DNA of 20,674 nucleotides from a virus. Below, piece after piece: positions 4,633 through 11,981 of this stretch; position 1 is the first letter of the stretch, and every line of letters starts with the position of its first letter. Under the pieces are notes generated by a model. That model was not told where the DNA came from. It searched no databases and saw only the letters and a program-made list of their open reading frames with translations. The position numbers and the translations under genes were made by a program. Location: positions 1-20,674 of IMG/VR virus record IMGVR_UViG_3300036832_000812, one strand, 5' to 3'.

Positions 4633-5178
4633 TGCCGCCGCATAAGGGTGGAATCGATAGAACGCGCCGTCGCGTGTCATGCGGCAGCGATATTTCATCG
4701 CCAGCAATTGCAGCGGGGTCGATACGCGCGTGCCGTGAGGCAACCCGATGTAATGACGTATCCACGCACGCGACACCGATATCTTTTGTAGGCGCTCGAC
4801 CAAGTGTTTTTCCTGATCGGGCGTCATCGTGATCTTCTGGCGCGGTTCGCGTCGCGGACGCGATGTCGTCTGTTGCGCCCGATTCTCTTGCGCCGCCGCT
4901 CGGCCACGAAGGTCCATGATCTGCCGCTGCAACCCACGCACCATCGTTTGCAGATCACCGATCTGCCGTTCGGCGCGTATCGCACGGCCCATCCAGGCAA
5001 TTGCCTGTTGGGAATGATCAGTTGTTGACGACGCGCTGCCGGACAGCAGCACCGCCCAGGACTTATCGATGTCCTTGCGGATCTTCTCGGCCGCGCGTGC
5101 AGCGTTCAGGACTTCGCCGTCATGATCGCTGCCCATCATACCAAGCACACGGGTCAACCGTGTCATGTTATCGCTCAT
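4630..5178 (-). CDS. Hypothetical protein, first gene of the operon (182 aa)
   Basis: The N-terminus (LTRVLGMMGSDHDGEVLNAA, RAAEKIRKDIDKSWAVLL) resembles the N-terminal segment of a common alphaproteobacterial phage protein with a DUF2786-like helical start; this is a similarity from memory, not a search. Residues about 60-100 look like a coiled coil (AEERQIGDLQTM-type heptads around ERQIGDLQTMVRGLQRQIMD), followed by a basic Gln/Arg linker and a C-terminal helical domain ending in FYRFHPYAAA. The start is ATG 5178 behind CAGAGGAACACCA. It is the promoter-proximal gene of the minus-strand operon, and its stop codon is built into HHR-5. The function is unknown. Confidence 0.75.
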   Translation of the reverse strand: MSDNMTRLTRVLGMMGSDHDGEVLNAARAAEKIRKDIDKSWAVLLSGSASSTTDHSQQAIAWMGRAIRAERQIGDLQTMVRGLQRQIMDLRGRAAAQENRAQQTTSRPRREPRQKITMTPDQEKHLVERLQKISVSRAWIRHYIGLPHGTRVSTPLQLLAMKYRCRMTRDGAFYRFHPYAAA

Positions 5179-5194
5179 GTTGGTGTTCCTCTGT

Positions 5195-5227
5195 GGGCTC
5201 CGTTAGCCGTCGCATCATGCGACGCCC
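5195..5227 (-). promoter_or_regulatory. Leader hairpin ahead of the first operon gene
   Basis: On the minus strand GGGC (5227-5224) pairs with GCCC (5198-5195), and GTCGCA (5223-5218) with TGCGAC (5214-5209), loop TGA. A 10-base one-sided bulge GGCTAACGGA (5208-5199) lies between the stems. It sits directly before the ribosome-binding cassette at 5193-5181. It has no GAAA or CUGANGA and so is not a hammerhead. A further imperfect hairpin just upstream (about 5230-5262) pairs GTTCAAC with GTTGGAC. Together they form a structured 5' leader; a role in mRNA stability or translation control is an inference. Confidence 0.45.
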
Positions 5228-5529
5228 GTCCAACACCACGCGGAGGTGGAGCAACGTTGAACTACCGCGCAATCCCGCCCAATGGGCTACACGCGGCGTT
5301 TGTATTTACAGAGGAGGAACACACCGTTAAGCCGGACAGCCGCGCGTCGCGCAAACTGTCAAACACGCATCCGCGTGTCGCCATGACCTTTCGGATCACG
5401 GCCGGCACGGACGATAACTCGTCCGGCTGATTCACATTATGCACCACTGTATATTCGCATCCATCGTGCACCGTCCGGCCTATTCAGGCGTCCCCGTGCC
5501 CATCCTCCCTTTCCTCGTTCAGATGGGGG

Positions 5530-5545
5530 GACATCGGGTGATGTC
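5530..5545. promoter_or_regulatory. Palindrome, possible operator
   Basis: GACATC and GATGTC are separated by GGGT, ten bases before an AT-rich TATATA (5556-5561) that could be a -10 box of a rightward promoter; no clear -35 box is seen. The position between divergent operons fits a repressor site, but a perfect 6-base arm pair can occur by chance in a region this long. Confidence 0.3.
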
Positions 5546-5875
5546 GTTATGAGGATATATACAGCGGCGGCAAAAGAGCGGATCGATATCATCGTGGAGA
5601 CAGGCTGCGCAGCGTGAACCGTAGGGGCATCATCACTGATGTTTTGCCCGGGCGTCCGTATAACGGTTTGACCAAGGCCCACGCCCGAAAGCGGGAAGCG
5701 CGACCACGACGTATTCATCAATCAAAGATCATGCGATATCAATGCACTACATCGATATCGTGCAGCATCCTCGCAGCCTGTGTGAGTTGTGCAAGTCAAG
5801 AGATAGCTCAATGAAATCAAGAGCTTCTAGAGGATGGACACCAAATCGGGCCCAATTTTTGTGCAGGAAACGGCA

Positions 5876-7873
5876 ATGGACGTTTCGGTGAGTGAAACAA
5901 CGTCGCCCGGCATCGATTTGCAGATTGCCTATCGTCCTCTCCGGGAACTGATCCCGTATGCGCGTAATGCACGCACACATTCGGCGGATCAGATAAAGCT
6001 GATCCGGCAACTGCTCGGGCATTATGGCTGGACCAATCCGATGCTGATCGCCGGCAATGACATGATTGCTGGACACGCCCGCCTCACAGCGGCGATGCAG
6101 ATGGCCTCTGCCGGCCAGATGATCCCGCGCAATGCCGATCCATGGCGCGGCCCGACCATCGACCTGTCCCATCTCTCCGAGGACGACCGACGCGCCTATA
6201 TCATCGCCGACAACCAATCCGCCCTGCTCGCCGGATGGGACCAGGACCTCCTGCGGATCGATATGGGCGAATTGCGCGAGCGCGGGTTCGATCTCTCCCT
6301 GACCGGCTTCGCCAGCCTCGAAGTCGATGTCATGCTCGGCGGCACCACAGACGGGACAGGCAAGCAGGACGGCATCGATCGTGCCCTGTTCCCTGATGAG
6401 CAGACGGTGTGGAACGCGGCATGGCGATCGTTGATGGAGGAATGGCACGCAAGGTTCGAGGCAACCCGCCTCAATGCCGCTCCGCTGTCCTCGACCTTCT
6501 CGCCTGCGTCTCTCGCCGTGTATTTCGTCCGCGCCATGCTCTACGGCGGCGAGATACCCCGAGGATGCACGCTCGCCTATCAGCCTCACCGCATGTGGGT
6601 GAACGCCCATCAATTGCCATTGTCCGAACTATTTCTTGCGGCGACGCAAAACCCATCGCTGATGGACAGTGTGCGATGGCAATGCCAGAACCGCCCGCTC
6701 TATGACAAGTTGATCTCGGCCTCGCTCGGCATCCACGGGCATAGGGCGCCGAACGATTTCCCTGCCCATCTGGCACGCGACCTGATCAATGAGTTCTGCC
6801 CAGACCACGGCGCCCGCATCCTCGACCCTTGCCATGGATGGGGCGGCCGCCTCCTCGGTTTCATGCTTTCGCGGCATGGCGCGCATTATCACGGATACGA
6901 TGTGTGCGATCGGACACAGGACGGCGTGCGGCGCATCTTCGCCGATCTGCTGCCCTATTGCCTAAATCAGCAACGGGCCGTGCAGCTCGACCTAATCCCG
7001 TATCAGGAAGCGCAGCCCGAGGCGGACACGTATGATTTCGCGCTGACCTCGCCGCCGTATTACAACGTGGAGAAATATGACGGCGATCGGCAATCATGGC
7101 GCGATTTCGCCTCGTTCGACGATTGGGTTGCAGGGTTCTATCGCCCGCTGTTGGGCAACACCGCTCGCGCCCTCAAGCCCGGCAAGACCTTCGCATTGCA
7201 GGTGGGATCACAGAACTTCCCGCTGGCGCGGCTCGCAAAGGAAATCGCCCCGCGTGTCGGCATGCATATTGTCGCAATCCGCCCGACCGATATGACGAAC
7301 ATCCAAACGCAGACAGCAGCGCATGACGGGGAGGTTATCGTCATCATGCGAAAGGCTGACGGATCAGAACCGATCAGCCTCTATGTCACGCCACCCGTCC
7401 CGCCAGGATATCTCGCTGAGCTATTCGGCGTCACCATTCGACGTATCGAGACAGTCGAAGAGGCAAAGGGAGCAATCCGCATCAGGCAGCCCTGGGCCGG
7501 CAAGATGCTTCGCCCGTTACCGCCGATCGTCTACTACGGAGCAATGGAAGACGGACGCCTCTGGGGAGCATTCGACGACACAACAGGCGCCATTATCGGA
7601 TACGCTATGGCGCGCGTCAGAAAGCGTGAGGCATCAATCGATCTGCAACAGATCGCCGTCAACGACAACGCGCCTAAGGGTGTCGCGCGACGCCTCATGT
7701 CTGTCATCTGGGAATGGGCGGTCGATCGCGGCGCCAAGAAGCTCACCGTCAATACCTTGTTGACCTCCGAACGCGCCCGCATGCTCTACGATCGCTTCGG
7801 CTTTTCAGAGACCAACCGCGACCACAAAGATATCGATTACGCGATATCCTTGGACCCGGTTCAGCATAATTAA
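5876..7873 (+). CDS. ParB - DNA methyltransferase - GNAT fusion (665 aa)
   Basis: Three enzymes appear to be joined. Residues about 15-155 are a ParB/Srx-type domain (RPLRELIPYARNARTHSADQ; GNDMIAGHARLTAA at 60-73), the usual N-terminal partner of phage methylases. Residues about 290-495 are an amino-methyltransferase: SAM motif I LDPCHGWGGRLLG (316-328), then catalytic motif IV TSPPYY (391-396), typical of N4-cytosine/N6-adenine enzymes. Residues about 545-660 look like a GNAT acyltransferase (GAIIGYAMARVRKR; IAVNDNAPKGVARRLM; SERARMLYDRFGF). The first two are common together; a GNAT domain is unusual and suggests further modification of the methylated base or of a protein. I chose ATG 5876 for its AGGAAA site; ATG 5834 would add 14 residues. 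It leads the plus-strand operon, before terminase. Confidence 0.85.
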   Translation: MDVSVSETTSPGIDLQIAYRPLRELIPYARNARTHSADQIKLIRQLLGHYGWTNPMLIAGNDMIAGHARLTAAMQMASAGQMIPRNADPWRGPTIDLSHLSEDDRRAYIIADNQSALLAGWDQDLLRIDMGELRERGFDLSLTGFASLEVDVMLGGTTDGTGKQDGIDRALFPDEQTVWNAAWRSLMEEWHARFEATRLNAAPLSSTFSPASLAVYFVRAMLYGGEIPRGCTLAYQPHRMWVNAHQLPLSELFLAATQNPSLMDSVRWQCQNRPLYDKLISASLGIHGHRAPNDFPAHLARDLINEFCPDHGARILDPCHGWGGRLLGFMLSRHGAHYHGYDVCDRTQDGVRRIFADLLPYCLNQQRAVQLDLIPYQEAQPEADTYDFALTSPPYYNVEKYDGDRQSWRDFASFDDWVAGFYRPLLGNTARALKPGKTFALQVGSQNFPLARLAKEIAPRVGMHIVAIRPTDMTNIQTQTAAHDGEVIVIMRKADGSEPISLYVTPPVPPGYLAELFGVTIRRIETVEEAKGAIRIRQPWAGKMLRPLPPIVYYGAMEDGRLWGAFDDTTGAIIGYAMARVRKREASIDLQQIAVNDNAPKGVARRLMSVIWEWAVDRGAKKLTVNTLLTSERARMLYDRFGFSETNRDHKDIDYAISLDPVQHN

Positions 7874-7893
7874 CCGAGAGGGGAGCGGCCAGA

Positions 7894-8373
7894 ATGTCTG
7901 GAGCGCCGAATAGAATGGGCCAGCCGCCCCACGAACCGACGCAAAAAAGCCGAGAGACGGTCATGGTCATGCACGCGCATGCCATCCCGCATCGCATCAT
8001 CGCCAATCTGCTGGAGATCGATAGCAAGACCCTGCGCAAGCACTACGCCACAGAATTGCGTGACGCCAAATTGCGCGTCGAAGCAGCGATGGGCGCGGCG
8101 ATCGTCCGGGCGGCACAGAACGGAGCATGGGGCGCGGCGAAGTATTGGTTGCAGACCCATGGCTCGGAGGCATGGAAGATTCCGCCGCACATGCGCGATG
8201 CCGAAAACTTGCCGCCGCCTGGGCAAACCAACACAACGATCATAATCAAGGGCGGCTTGCCCGACGCTGCCACGATCTATGCTACGACCACGAATGGCGA
8301 GGACGACGAAGAAGCGCCGCCGCCACGGCCAAACGGCGAGCATAGAGGCAATGGATCAGATCACATCATTTGA
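7894..8373 (+). CDS. terS: Terminase small subunit-like DNA-binding protein (159 aa)
   Basis: A helix-turn-helix at about residues 25-58 (MHAHAIPHRIIANLLEIDSK, then TLRKHYATELRDAK) is followed by a helical segment with a WGAAKYWLQTHG motif (about 78-90). This is the pattern of small terminase subunits that read LGIS-type HTH plus LRKHY...EL and xAAxFWLKT. The C-terminus (100-159) is low-complexity and acidic/Pro-rich. It would recognise the packaging site and load the large subunit. The start ATG 7894 has GGGGAG upstream. It overlaps the large-subunit gene by 23 bases, the expected order and coupling. Confidence 0.8.
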   Translation: MSGAPNRMGQPPHEPTQKSRETVMVMHAHAIPHRIIANLLEIDSKTLRKHYATELRDAKLRVEAAMGAAIVRAAQNGAWGAAKYWLQTHGSEAWKIPPHMRDAENLPPPGQTNTTIIIKGGLPDAATIYATTTNGEDDEEAPPPRPNGEHRGNGSDHII

Positions 8374-9691
8374 CGGACGCCTCCCGCCGCCAGGGCGGAA
8401 CCGGAAACAACGCAGAGGCGGCGACGAAGGGATCGAGATCGATCTGCCGTATCTGCACGCCGATCAGGTCAAGGCGTATCAGATGCCGGGCCGGTTCAAG
8501 GCGGTCAGATGTGGGCGGCGGTGGGGCAAGACGAAATTCGCGGAAGTCCAGGCGGCAGATAAATCGATCAGGGGCCAATTGGTCGGATGGTTCGCGCCGG
8601 AATATAAATTCCTGTCGGAAGCATATAACGATCTTGCCGACATGCTGCGCCCGGTCATCTGGCGCGCCTCAAAGGATCGATTGATCTGGACCACGACAGG
8701 AGGCCGGATCGATTTCTGGTCGCTCGATAAGCCGAACGTCGGGCGGTCGCGCCGGTATCATTTCGTGGTAATCGATGAGGCGGCGTTCACCAAGCCGGTG
8801 ATGTTCGATATCTGGCGCAAGGCAATCCGCCCTACGCTCGTCGATTTCCGCGGGTCGGCATTGGTTGCCAGTAATACGAATGGCCTCGATTCGGAGAATT
8901 TCCTCTATAAGATATGCAACGATCCGATCCACGGTTTCGTGCAATATCACGCTCCGACTTCCGCCAATCCATATATGCCACCGGAGGAGCTGGAGGAGAT
9001 CAAGGCCAGCACACATCCGTTGGTGTTCGAGCAGGAGTATCTTGCCGAGTTTGTTGATTGGTCTGGATCTGCGTTCTTTTCGCAGATATCGCTGTTGGAC
9101 GGAAATTCGCTGCCAGTTGCTTATCCGACGATCTGTGATGGCGTCTATGCGACGATCGACACCGCGATAAAGGATGGCAAGGAACGCGATGGAACGGCGG
9201 TGACGTTCTGGGCGATATCGAACCGCGTCGGCATTCCGTTGACGATCCTTGATTATGATCTGATCCAGATTGAAGGCAGCCTGCTGGAAGCGTGGCTGCC
9301 CGGCGTCTATCAACGCCTGGAGGAGCTGGCCCGCCTCTGCCGCGCCCGCCACGGCTCGCTGGGCGCCTTCATCGAGGACAAGGGGTCAGGGACCATCCTG
9401 CTTCAACAGGCCCGCAGGCGAGGCTGGATGGCCCGGGCGATAGACAGCAAGCTGACCGACCTCGGCCGCGACGCCCGCTGCATCAACGCATCCGGCTATG
9501 TTCATCGCGGCATGGTCAAGATCAGCGCTACCGCCTACGATCGGGTGATCACGTATAAAGGGACGACCCGCAATCATCTTCTCGGGCAGATCGTCGGCTA
9601 TCGTGTCGGCATCGATCAGGGCGAGGACGATGCACTTGACACGTTCACCTACGGCGTTGCCTTGGCCCTCGGAGACTCGAAGGGGTTCTGA
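8351..9691 (+). CDS. terL: Terminase large subunit (446 aa)
   Basis: This is the ATPase-nuclease motor that packs and cuts DNA at the portal. The Walker A-like P-loop is CGRRWGKT (54-61), Walker B with catalytic Glu is HFVVIDEAA (137-145) and the coupling motif is VASNTNG (172-178). The RNase H-like nuclease has candidate metal ligands Asp270 (YATIDTA), Glu342 or Asp343 (FIEDKGSG) and the acidic cluster EDDALD (425-430). The length fits the family. ATG 8351 is preferred because the protein then starts just before the conserved region and overlaps the small subunit by 23 bases; an earlier in-frame ATG at 8279 would add 24 basic residues read inside the small-subunit gene. Confidence 0.95.
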   Translation: MDQITSFDGRLPPPGRNRKQRRGGDEGIEIDLPYLHADQVKAYQMPGRFKAVRCGRRWGKTKFAEVQAADKSIRGQLVGWFAPEYKFLSEAYNDLADMLRPVIWRASKDRLIWTTTGGRIDFWSLDKPNVGRSRRYHFVVIDEAAFTKPVMFDIWRKAIRPTLVDFRGSALVASNTNGLDSENFLYKICNDPIHGFVQYHAPTSANPYMPPEELEEIKASTHPLVFEQEYLAEFVDWSGSAFFSQISLLDGNSLPVAYPTICDGVYATIDTAIKDGKERDGTAVTFWAISNRVGIPLTILDYDLIQIEGSLLEAWLPGVYQRLEELARLCRARHGSLGAFIEDKGSGTILLQQARRRGWMARAIDSKLTDLGRDARCINASGYVHRGMVKISATAYDRVITYKGTTRNHLLGQIVGYRVGIDQGEDDALDTFTYGVALALGDSKGF

Positions 9692-9692
9692 G

Positions 9693-9974
9693 ATGATCTG
9701 GACCGATGATCAAATCCAGACGCTGCGCCGCATGTTCTCTGCTGGACACAACGATAATGAGATCGGCAGAGAGATCGGCGTGACGGGACGGGCGGTGAAC
9801 GGCAAGCGCTATCGTTTGCATCTGATGCGCGAGGTCGTTGATGGCTATGAGGCTGCGATACGGCGTGCGGAGCGCGCTCGTCGCGCTGCTCTGCCTGATC
9901 CTGACCGCGCTCCTGTTGATCCTGGGCCTTCAGCCGCCCGCCCCGTGGCAGGATATCGATCTGCACGGGCCTGA
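9693..9974 (+). CDS. GcrA-like helix-turn-helix protein (93 aa)
   Basis: Residues 1-45 (MIWTDDQIQTLRRMFSAGHN, then DNEIGREIGVTGRAVNGKRYRL) match the start of the GcrA family: WTD, a long helix, then S/xEIxxEIGVTxxAVxGKxxRL. GcrA is an alphaproteobacterial cell-cycle transcription factor, and phages carry shortened copies. The remaining 48 residues are Arg/Ala/Pro-rich and may be poorly ordered. The start ATG 9693 lies one base after the terL stop, with AAGGGG upstream. The last 45 codons overlap a possible membrane-protein gene in another frame (9841-10053), whose codon use looks the more natural there, so the C-terminal tail may be unselected. Confidence 0.78.
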   Translation: MIWTDDQIQTLRRMFSAGHNDNEIGREIGVTGRAVNGKRYRLHLMREVVDGYEAAIRRAERARRAALPDPDRAPVDPGPSAARPVAGYRSARA

Positions 9975-10053
9975 TCCTGGACGGCCGGCCAAATTGGTCA
10001 TGGCATCTCGGTGTCTATCTGCGCCAGTTCTCGGGCAATCGCCGACAAGCTGA
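9841..10053 (+). CDS. Possible overlapping small membrane protein (70 aa)
   Basis: A second frame inside the GcrA-like gene gives MAMRLRYGVRSALVALLCLI followed by more Leu/Ile: a basic start and one strong transmembrane helix (about 10-30), then LQPPAPWQDIDLHGPDPG. GAGG lies 6 bases before ATG 9841, and third codon positions are G/C-rich as in the neighbouring genes. The HGPDG-like stretch recalls the membrane protein at 12454. Against it, the 3' end overlaps the oppositely directed HNH gene by 56 bases. An inner-membrane or lysis-related role is only a guess. Confidence 0.42.
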   Translation: MAMRLRYGVRSALVALLCLILTALLLILGLQPPAPWQDIDLHGPDPGRPAKLVMASRCLSAPVLGQSPTS

Positions 10054-10267
10054 TATCGTAGGTGCGCTCGAATGTGCGCCAACCGCGCCGATGCCCCTCC
10101 TGATGGTGCTCGAAACACAATGGCACGAGCCAGTCATCCGATGGCTTCATGCCGATACCCGAATTGGCTGCGGTCCTGATATGGTGCAATTCGATCCGCG
10201 TGTGACGACAGCCCGGAATGCAGCAGGGCAATGATCGGATGATCGCAATATGGCGGGCCTTCGACAT
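9998..10267 (-). CDS. HNH nuclease, DUF968/Ref-like (89 aa)
   Basis: This is the only minus-strand gene I call inside the rightward block. It has LPCCIPGC (Cys15/16/20), LHHIRTA (His28-His29), a MKPSDDWLVPLC loop (Cys51) and HHQEGHR (His54, His55, His59), followed by a GWRTFERTYDI helix. This is the Cys/His layout of the compact HNH nucleases of the DUF968/Ref group, which cut DNA using one metal. The start ATG 10267 has AGGAGA at 7 bases. Small HNH proteins near terminase genes often help packaging cleavage; its opposite direction could instead mean a mobile insertion. It overlaps the end of the possible membrane ORF. Confidence 0.85.
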   Translation of the reverse strand: MSKARHIAIIRSLPCCIPGCRHTRIELHHIRTAANSGIGMKPSDDWLVPLCFEHHQEGHRRGWRTFERTYDISLSAIARELAQIDTEMP

Positions 10268-10290
10268 CGTGTTCTCCTGTGACGACTGAC

Positions 10291-10479
10291 ATGCCGCAAA
10301 ACTGCCCGGCTGCGCTCTATGAGCGTGTCGAACCGCACATGACCATGCAAGGGCCGATCTACGCGCGGGCAGGGCCGATTTACTTCGAGCTGCGAGATGG
10401 CATGAAGATCGATGGGCCGTTCATCATGCAGATCTGCCACGGTCCGGACCACACCTACGTCCTGATCACCAAACCTTAA
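10291..10479 (+). CDS. Small hypothetical protein (62 aa)
   Basis: The protein (MPQNCPAALYERVEPHMTMQ...) has two similar half-lines, GPIYARAGPIYFELRDGMKI and DGPFIMQICHGPDHTYVLI, suggesting a small beta fold. GTG 10279 would add four residues. Neither start has a ribosome-binding site, and the start lies only 12-24 bases from the divergent HNH start, so how it is translated is unclear. The function is unknown. Confidence 0.55.
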   Translation: MPQNCPAALYERVEPHMTMQGPIYARAGPIYFELRDGMKIDGPFIMQICHGPDHTYVLITKP

Positions 10480-10616
10480 TCACTAAACGATGGACGAATC
10501 GTATCACCATCGCGCAGAACGTGCCGTGGACGTTTCCTCCCACTAACTGCCCGGGGGCGGCCTTCCTTCCCGTTCTTCCCGATGAGAATGCCCCTGGGCC
10601 TTTTCTGGAGATCGCC

Positions 10617-11798
10617 ATGAGCGTCAACGTCCCAACCATGGACGAGTTCAATGCGCTGACGGCGCGCGTCACGGCCTTGGAGTCTGGTGGCACCCATCCG
10701 CCTGACCCTACTAAGACGCCATCGCCAGATGGCACGACGGTCACCACAATCGGCCCGGCGGTCATCGATCAGTTGCTGCGCTCGTTCACGCTGGTTGCAC
10801 AGGATGCCTCGAATAAAGGCCAGCAGATCGCCATCAATGGCACGCGCGACACGCGCACCGGCCTTGTGGTGAAGCTCTACGCCAAGGGCCAGCAGTGCTA
10901 TCAGCAGAACCAGCCAGGGACGTGGTATGTCGCCGATGGCGCCAATCCGCCGAACTGGAACCAAACCCAAGATCCGACAGGAGGCAGCGTGCCACCATCT
11001 GGAGATGTGCCGCCACAAGCCGCCGCAGTCGGCTACAACACGCTGACCCTGGGGCCGGAGGTAAAGCTCGGCACGAACTGGTGGGGCTATGACGGCGCCA
11101 ATCTGCGGACCAATCCAGACGGGTCGGTGACCGACATCGGCGGTGTGCCGAACCACTACAACGCGCATGCCTCATCGACGCATCCGGTCAACGGACAGAT
11201 CGGCGGCACCGCGTTCGGTGGCGGCTTCTATGCCGAGATCGAATGGTCATGGCCGCCGCCGACAGCCGGATATCAGAACTCTGATGGCTGGCCCTCGTTC
11301 TGGGCGACGACGGCAGAAGCAGACAGCCGCTACAACGTCACGCGCCTGCCAAATGATGGCAACCTGGAGTTCGATTGCGTCGAGGCCATGAACGCGGGCG
11401 ACTCGTCAGAATTCAACCACGGCATCATTCACTGGTATGGCGGCCAGGGCGCGCTGTGGAGCAATAACAACTCAGGCATGAGCGGCTCGACGCATCTGCC
11501 TGCCGGGCTCAATCCGGGGACAAGGCACAGGATAGCTTGGCTTTGGGTGCCCGCAACGGCCACATCCAAGGGCTACACCAAGGGCTTCGTCAACGATCAG
11601 CAAGTCGGCAACACATATACCTGGGACAAATGGGGCGGCGGCGGAACGCCAGGGCAGCCAGATTGCCCGCCGTTCTCGATCCAGGATGCCGGGCATACTC
11701 AGTTGATCTGGGGCAGCGGCACGAAGAACCCGATCACGGTTTACGCGGTGCGCGTGTATCAGAAGGACAAGAGCCACAATATAGGCACGGGCAATTGA
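10617..11798 (+). CDS. GH16-like glycosidase with coiled-coil start (393 aa)
   Basis: Residues 6-22 (PTMDEFNALTARVTALES) form a short coiled coil of the kind that trimerises phage fibres. Residues about 140-390 look like a concanavalin-type beta sandwich. EFDCVE (251-256) fits the GH16 active-site pattern E-x-D-x-x-E, preceded by Trp-rich substrate-cleft segments (GWPSFWATT, about 221-229). If active, it would cut beta-linked glucans or galactans, for example host capsule. I chose ATG 10617 for GGAG at 7 bases; GTG 10521 would add 32 Pro-rich residues. Its place between terminase and portal is unusual for a tail depolymerase, so a head- or virion-attached enzyme is possible. The GH16 call rests on the motif and fold pattern only. 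Confidence 0.7.
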   Translation: MSVNVPTMDEFNALTARVTALESGGTHPPDPTKTPSPDGTTVTTIGPAVIDQLLRSFTLVAQDASNKGQQIAINGTRDTRTGLVVKLYAKGQQCYQQNQPGTWYVADGANPPNWNQTQDPTGGSVPPSGDVPPQAAAVGYNTLTLGPEVKLGTNWWGYDGANLRTNPDGSVTDIGGVPNHYNAHASSTHPVNGQIGGTAFGGGFYAEIEWSWPPPTAGYQNSDGWPSFWATTAEADSRYNVTRLPNDGNLEFDCVEAMNAGDSSEFNHGIIHWYGGQGALWSNNNSGMSGSTHLPAGLNPGTRHRIAWLWVPATATSKGYTKGFVNDQQVGNTYTWDKWGGGGTPGQPDCPPFSIQDAGHTQLIWGSGTKNPITVYAVRVYQKDKSHNIGTGN

Positions 11799-11810
11799 GG
11801 GAGATCGACG

Positions 11811-11981
11811 ATGCCTGAAGCTGAATACGAAGTTGCTGTCATCGCTTGGCGCAAGCGTCGCCATTTGTGGATGCTCGGCAAAGGGGAACCATGGGAGCCG
11901 GGTGTGCCGCGCGCCGACCAACAGGCCGAGGAGCCAGATAAGCCGGCTGGCGAGCAGGATGATACGGCGCCGCGAGGCTGA
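11811..11981 (+). CDS. Small hypothetical protein (56 aa)
   Basis: ATG 11811 has GGGAG at 7 bases. The protein begins MPEAEYEVAVIAWRKRRHLW and ends in an acidic, Pro-rich tail (EEPDKPAGEQDDTAPRG). It has no recognised domain. It overlaps the next gene by 23 bases. It may be an accessory of the virion protein upstream; nothing more can be said. Confidence 0.65.
   Translation: MPEAEYEVAVIAWRKRRHLWMLGKGEPWEPGVPRADQQAEEPDKPAGEQDDTAPRG

Larger units (their letters stand above)
254..5193 (-). repeat. Dispersed 13-base ribosome-binding cassette CAGAGGARCACCA, 8 copies
   Basis: Copies on the minus strand are at 254-266, 999-1011, 2495-2505 (first 11 bases only), 3045-3057, 3895-3907, 4257-4269, 4541-4553 and 5181-5193. 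Each lies 0-3 bases before a start codon, except the 2495 copy, which serves an 8-codon ORF. AGAGGA is the Shine-Dalgarno part; the rest (CACCA) is conserved beyond what ribosome binding needs. Seven copies follow a hammerhead or the covarying hairpin; the eighth follows the operon leader hairpin. Genes started by coupling (561, 722, 1508) lack it. Confidence 0.85.
5194..5875. other. Divergent control region between the two operons
   Basis: About 680 bases with no convincing gene. Apart from the leader hairpin, it holds a perfect hairpin GGACGA-TAAC-TCGTCC (5409-5424), a palindrome GACATC-GGGT-GATGTC (5530-5545) a few bases before an AT-rich TATATA (5556-5561), a CCCG-AAAG-CGGG hairpin (5684-5695) and three CGATATC words (5584, 5734, 5753). 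A TTGACA box on the minus strand (5362-5357) has no good -10 partner at 16-18 bases, so no promoter is called. On the plus strand, CAGAGGAGGAACACACC (5309-5325) looks like a drifted copy of the minus-operon ribosome cassette, but no start codon follows. A weak 49-codon ORF (5742-5891, with CELC) overlaps the methyltransferase start and lacks a ribosome site. Confidence 0.5.

Noticed and set aside
254-5193. The dispersed CAGAGGARCACCA copies as a CRISPR array or transposon ends
   Set aside because: Spacing is 250-1500 bases, each copy sits at a start codon in the same orientation, and there are no inverted pairs or spacers.
5195-5227. The operon leader hairpin as a sixth hammerhead
   Set aside because: It contains GTC and a stem I-like hairpin, but no GAAA strand and CTAACGGA instead of CUGANGA.
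5357-5362. TTGACA on the minus strand as the operon promoter
   Set aside because: No -10-like hexamer at 16-18 bases; kept only as a note in the control region entry.
5628-5700. A plus-strand hammerhead using CTGATGT and CCCGAAAGCGGG
   Set aside because: The core strand ends in T instead of A, GAAA is inside a tight hairpin and no stem III or NUH site can be formed.
5614-5814. A 66-codon plus-strand ORF from GTG in the control region
   Set aside because: No ribosome-binding site, composition unlike neighbours, no motif.
5742-5891. A 49-codon plus-strand ORF with CELC before the methyltransferase
   Set aside because: No ribosome-binding site, and it overlaps the chosen methyltransferase start. 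Too weak to list as a gene, though the CELC motif is noted.
5747-6613. Minus-strand frame of 288 codons
   Set aside because: Antisense to the ParB-methyltransferase fusion, no ribosome-binding site, no recognisable domain.
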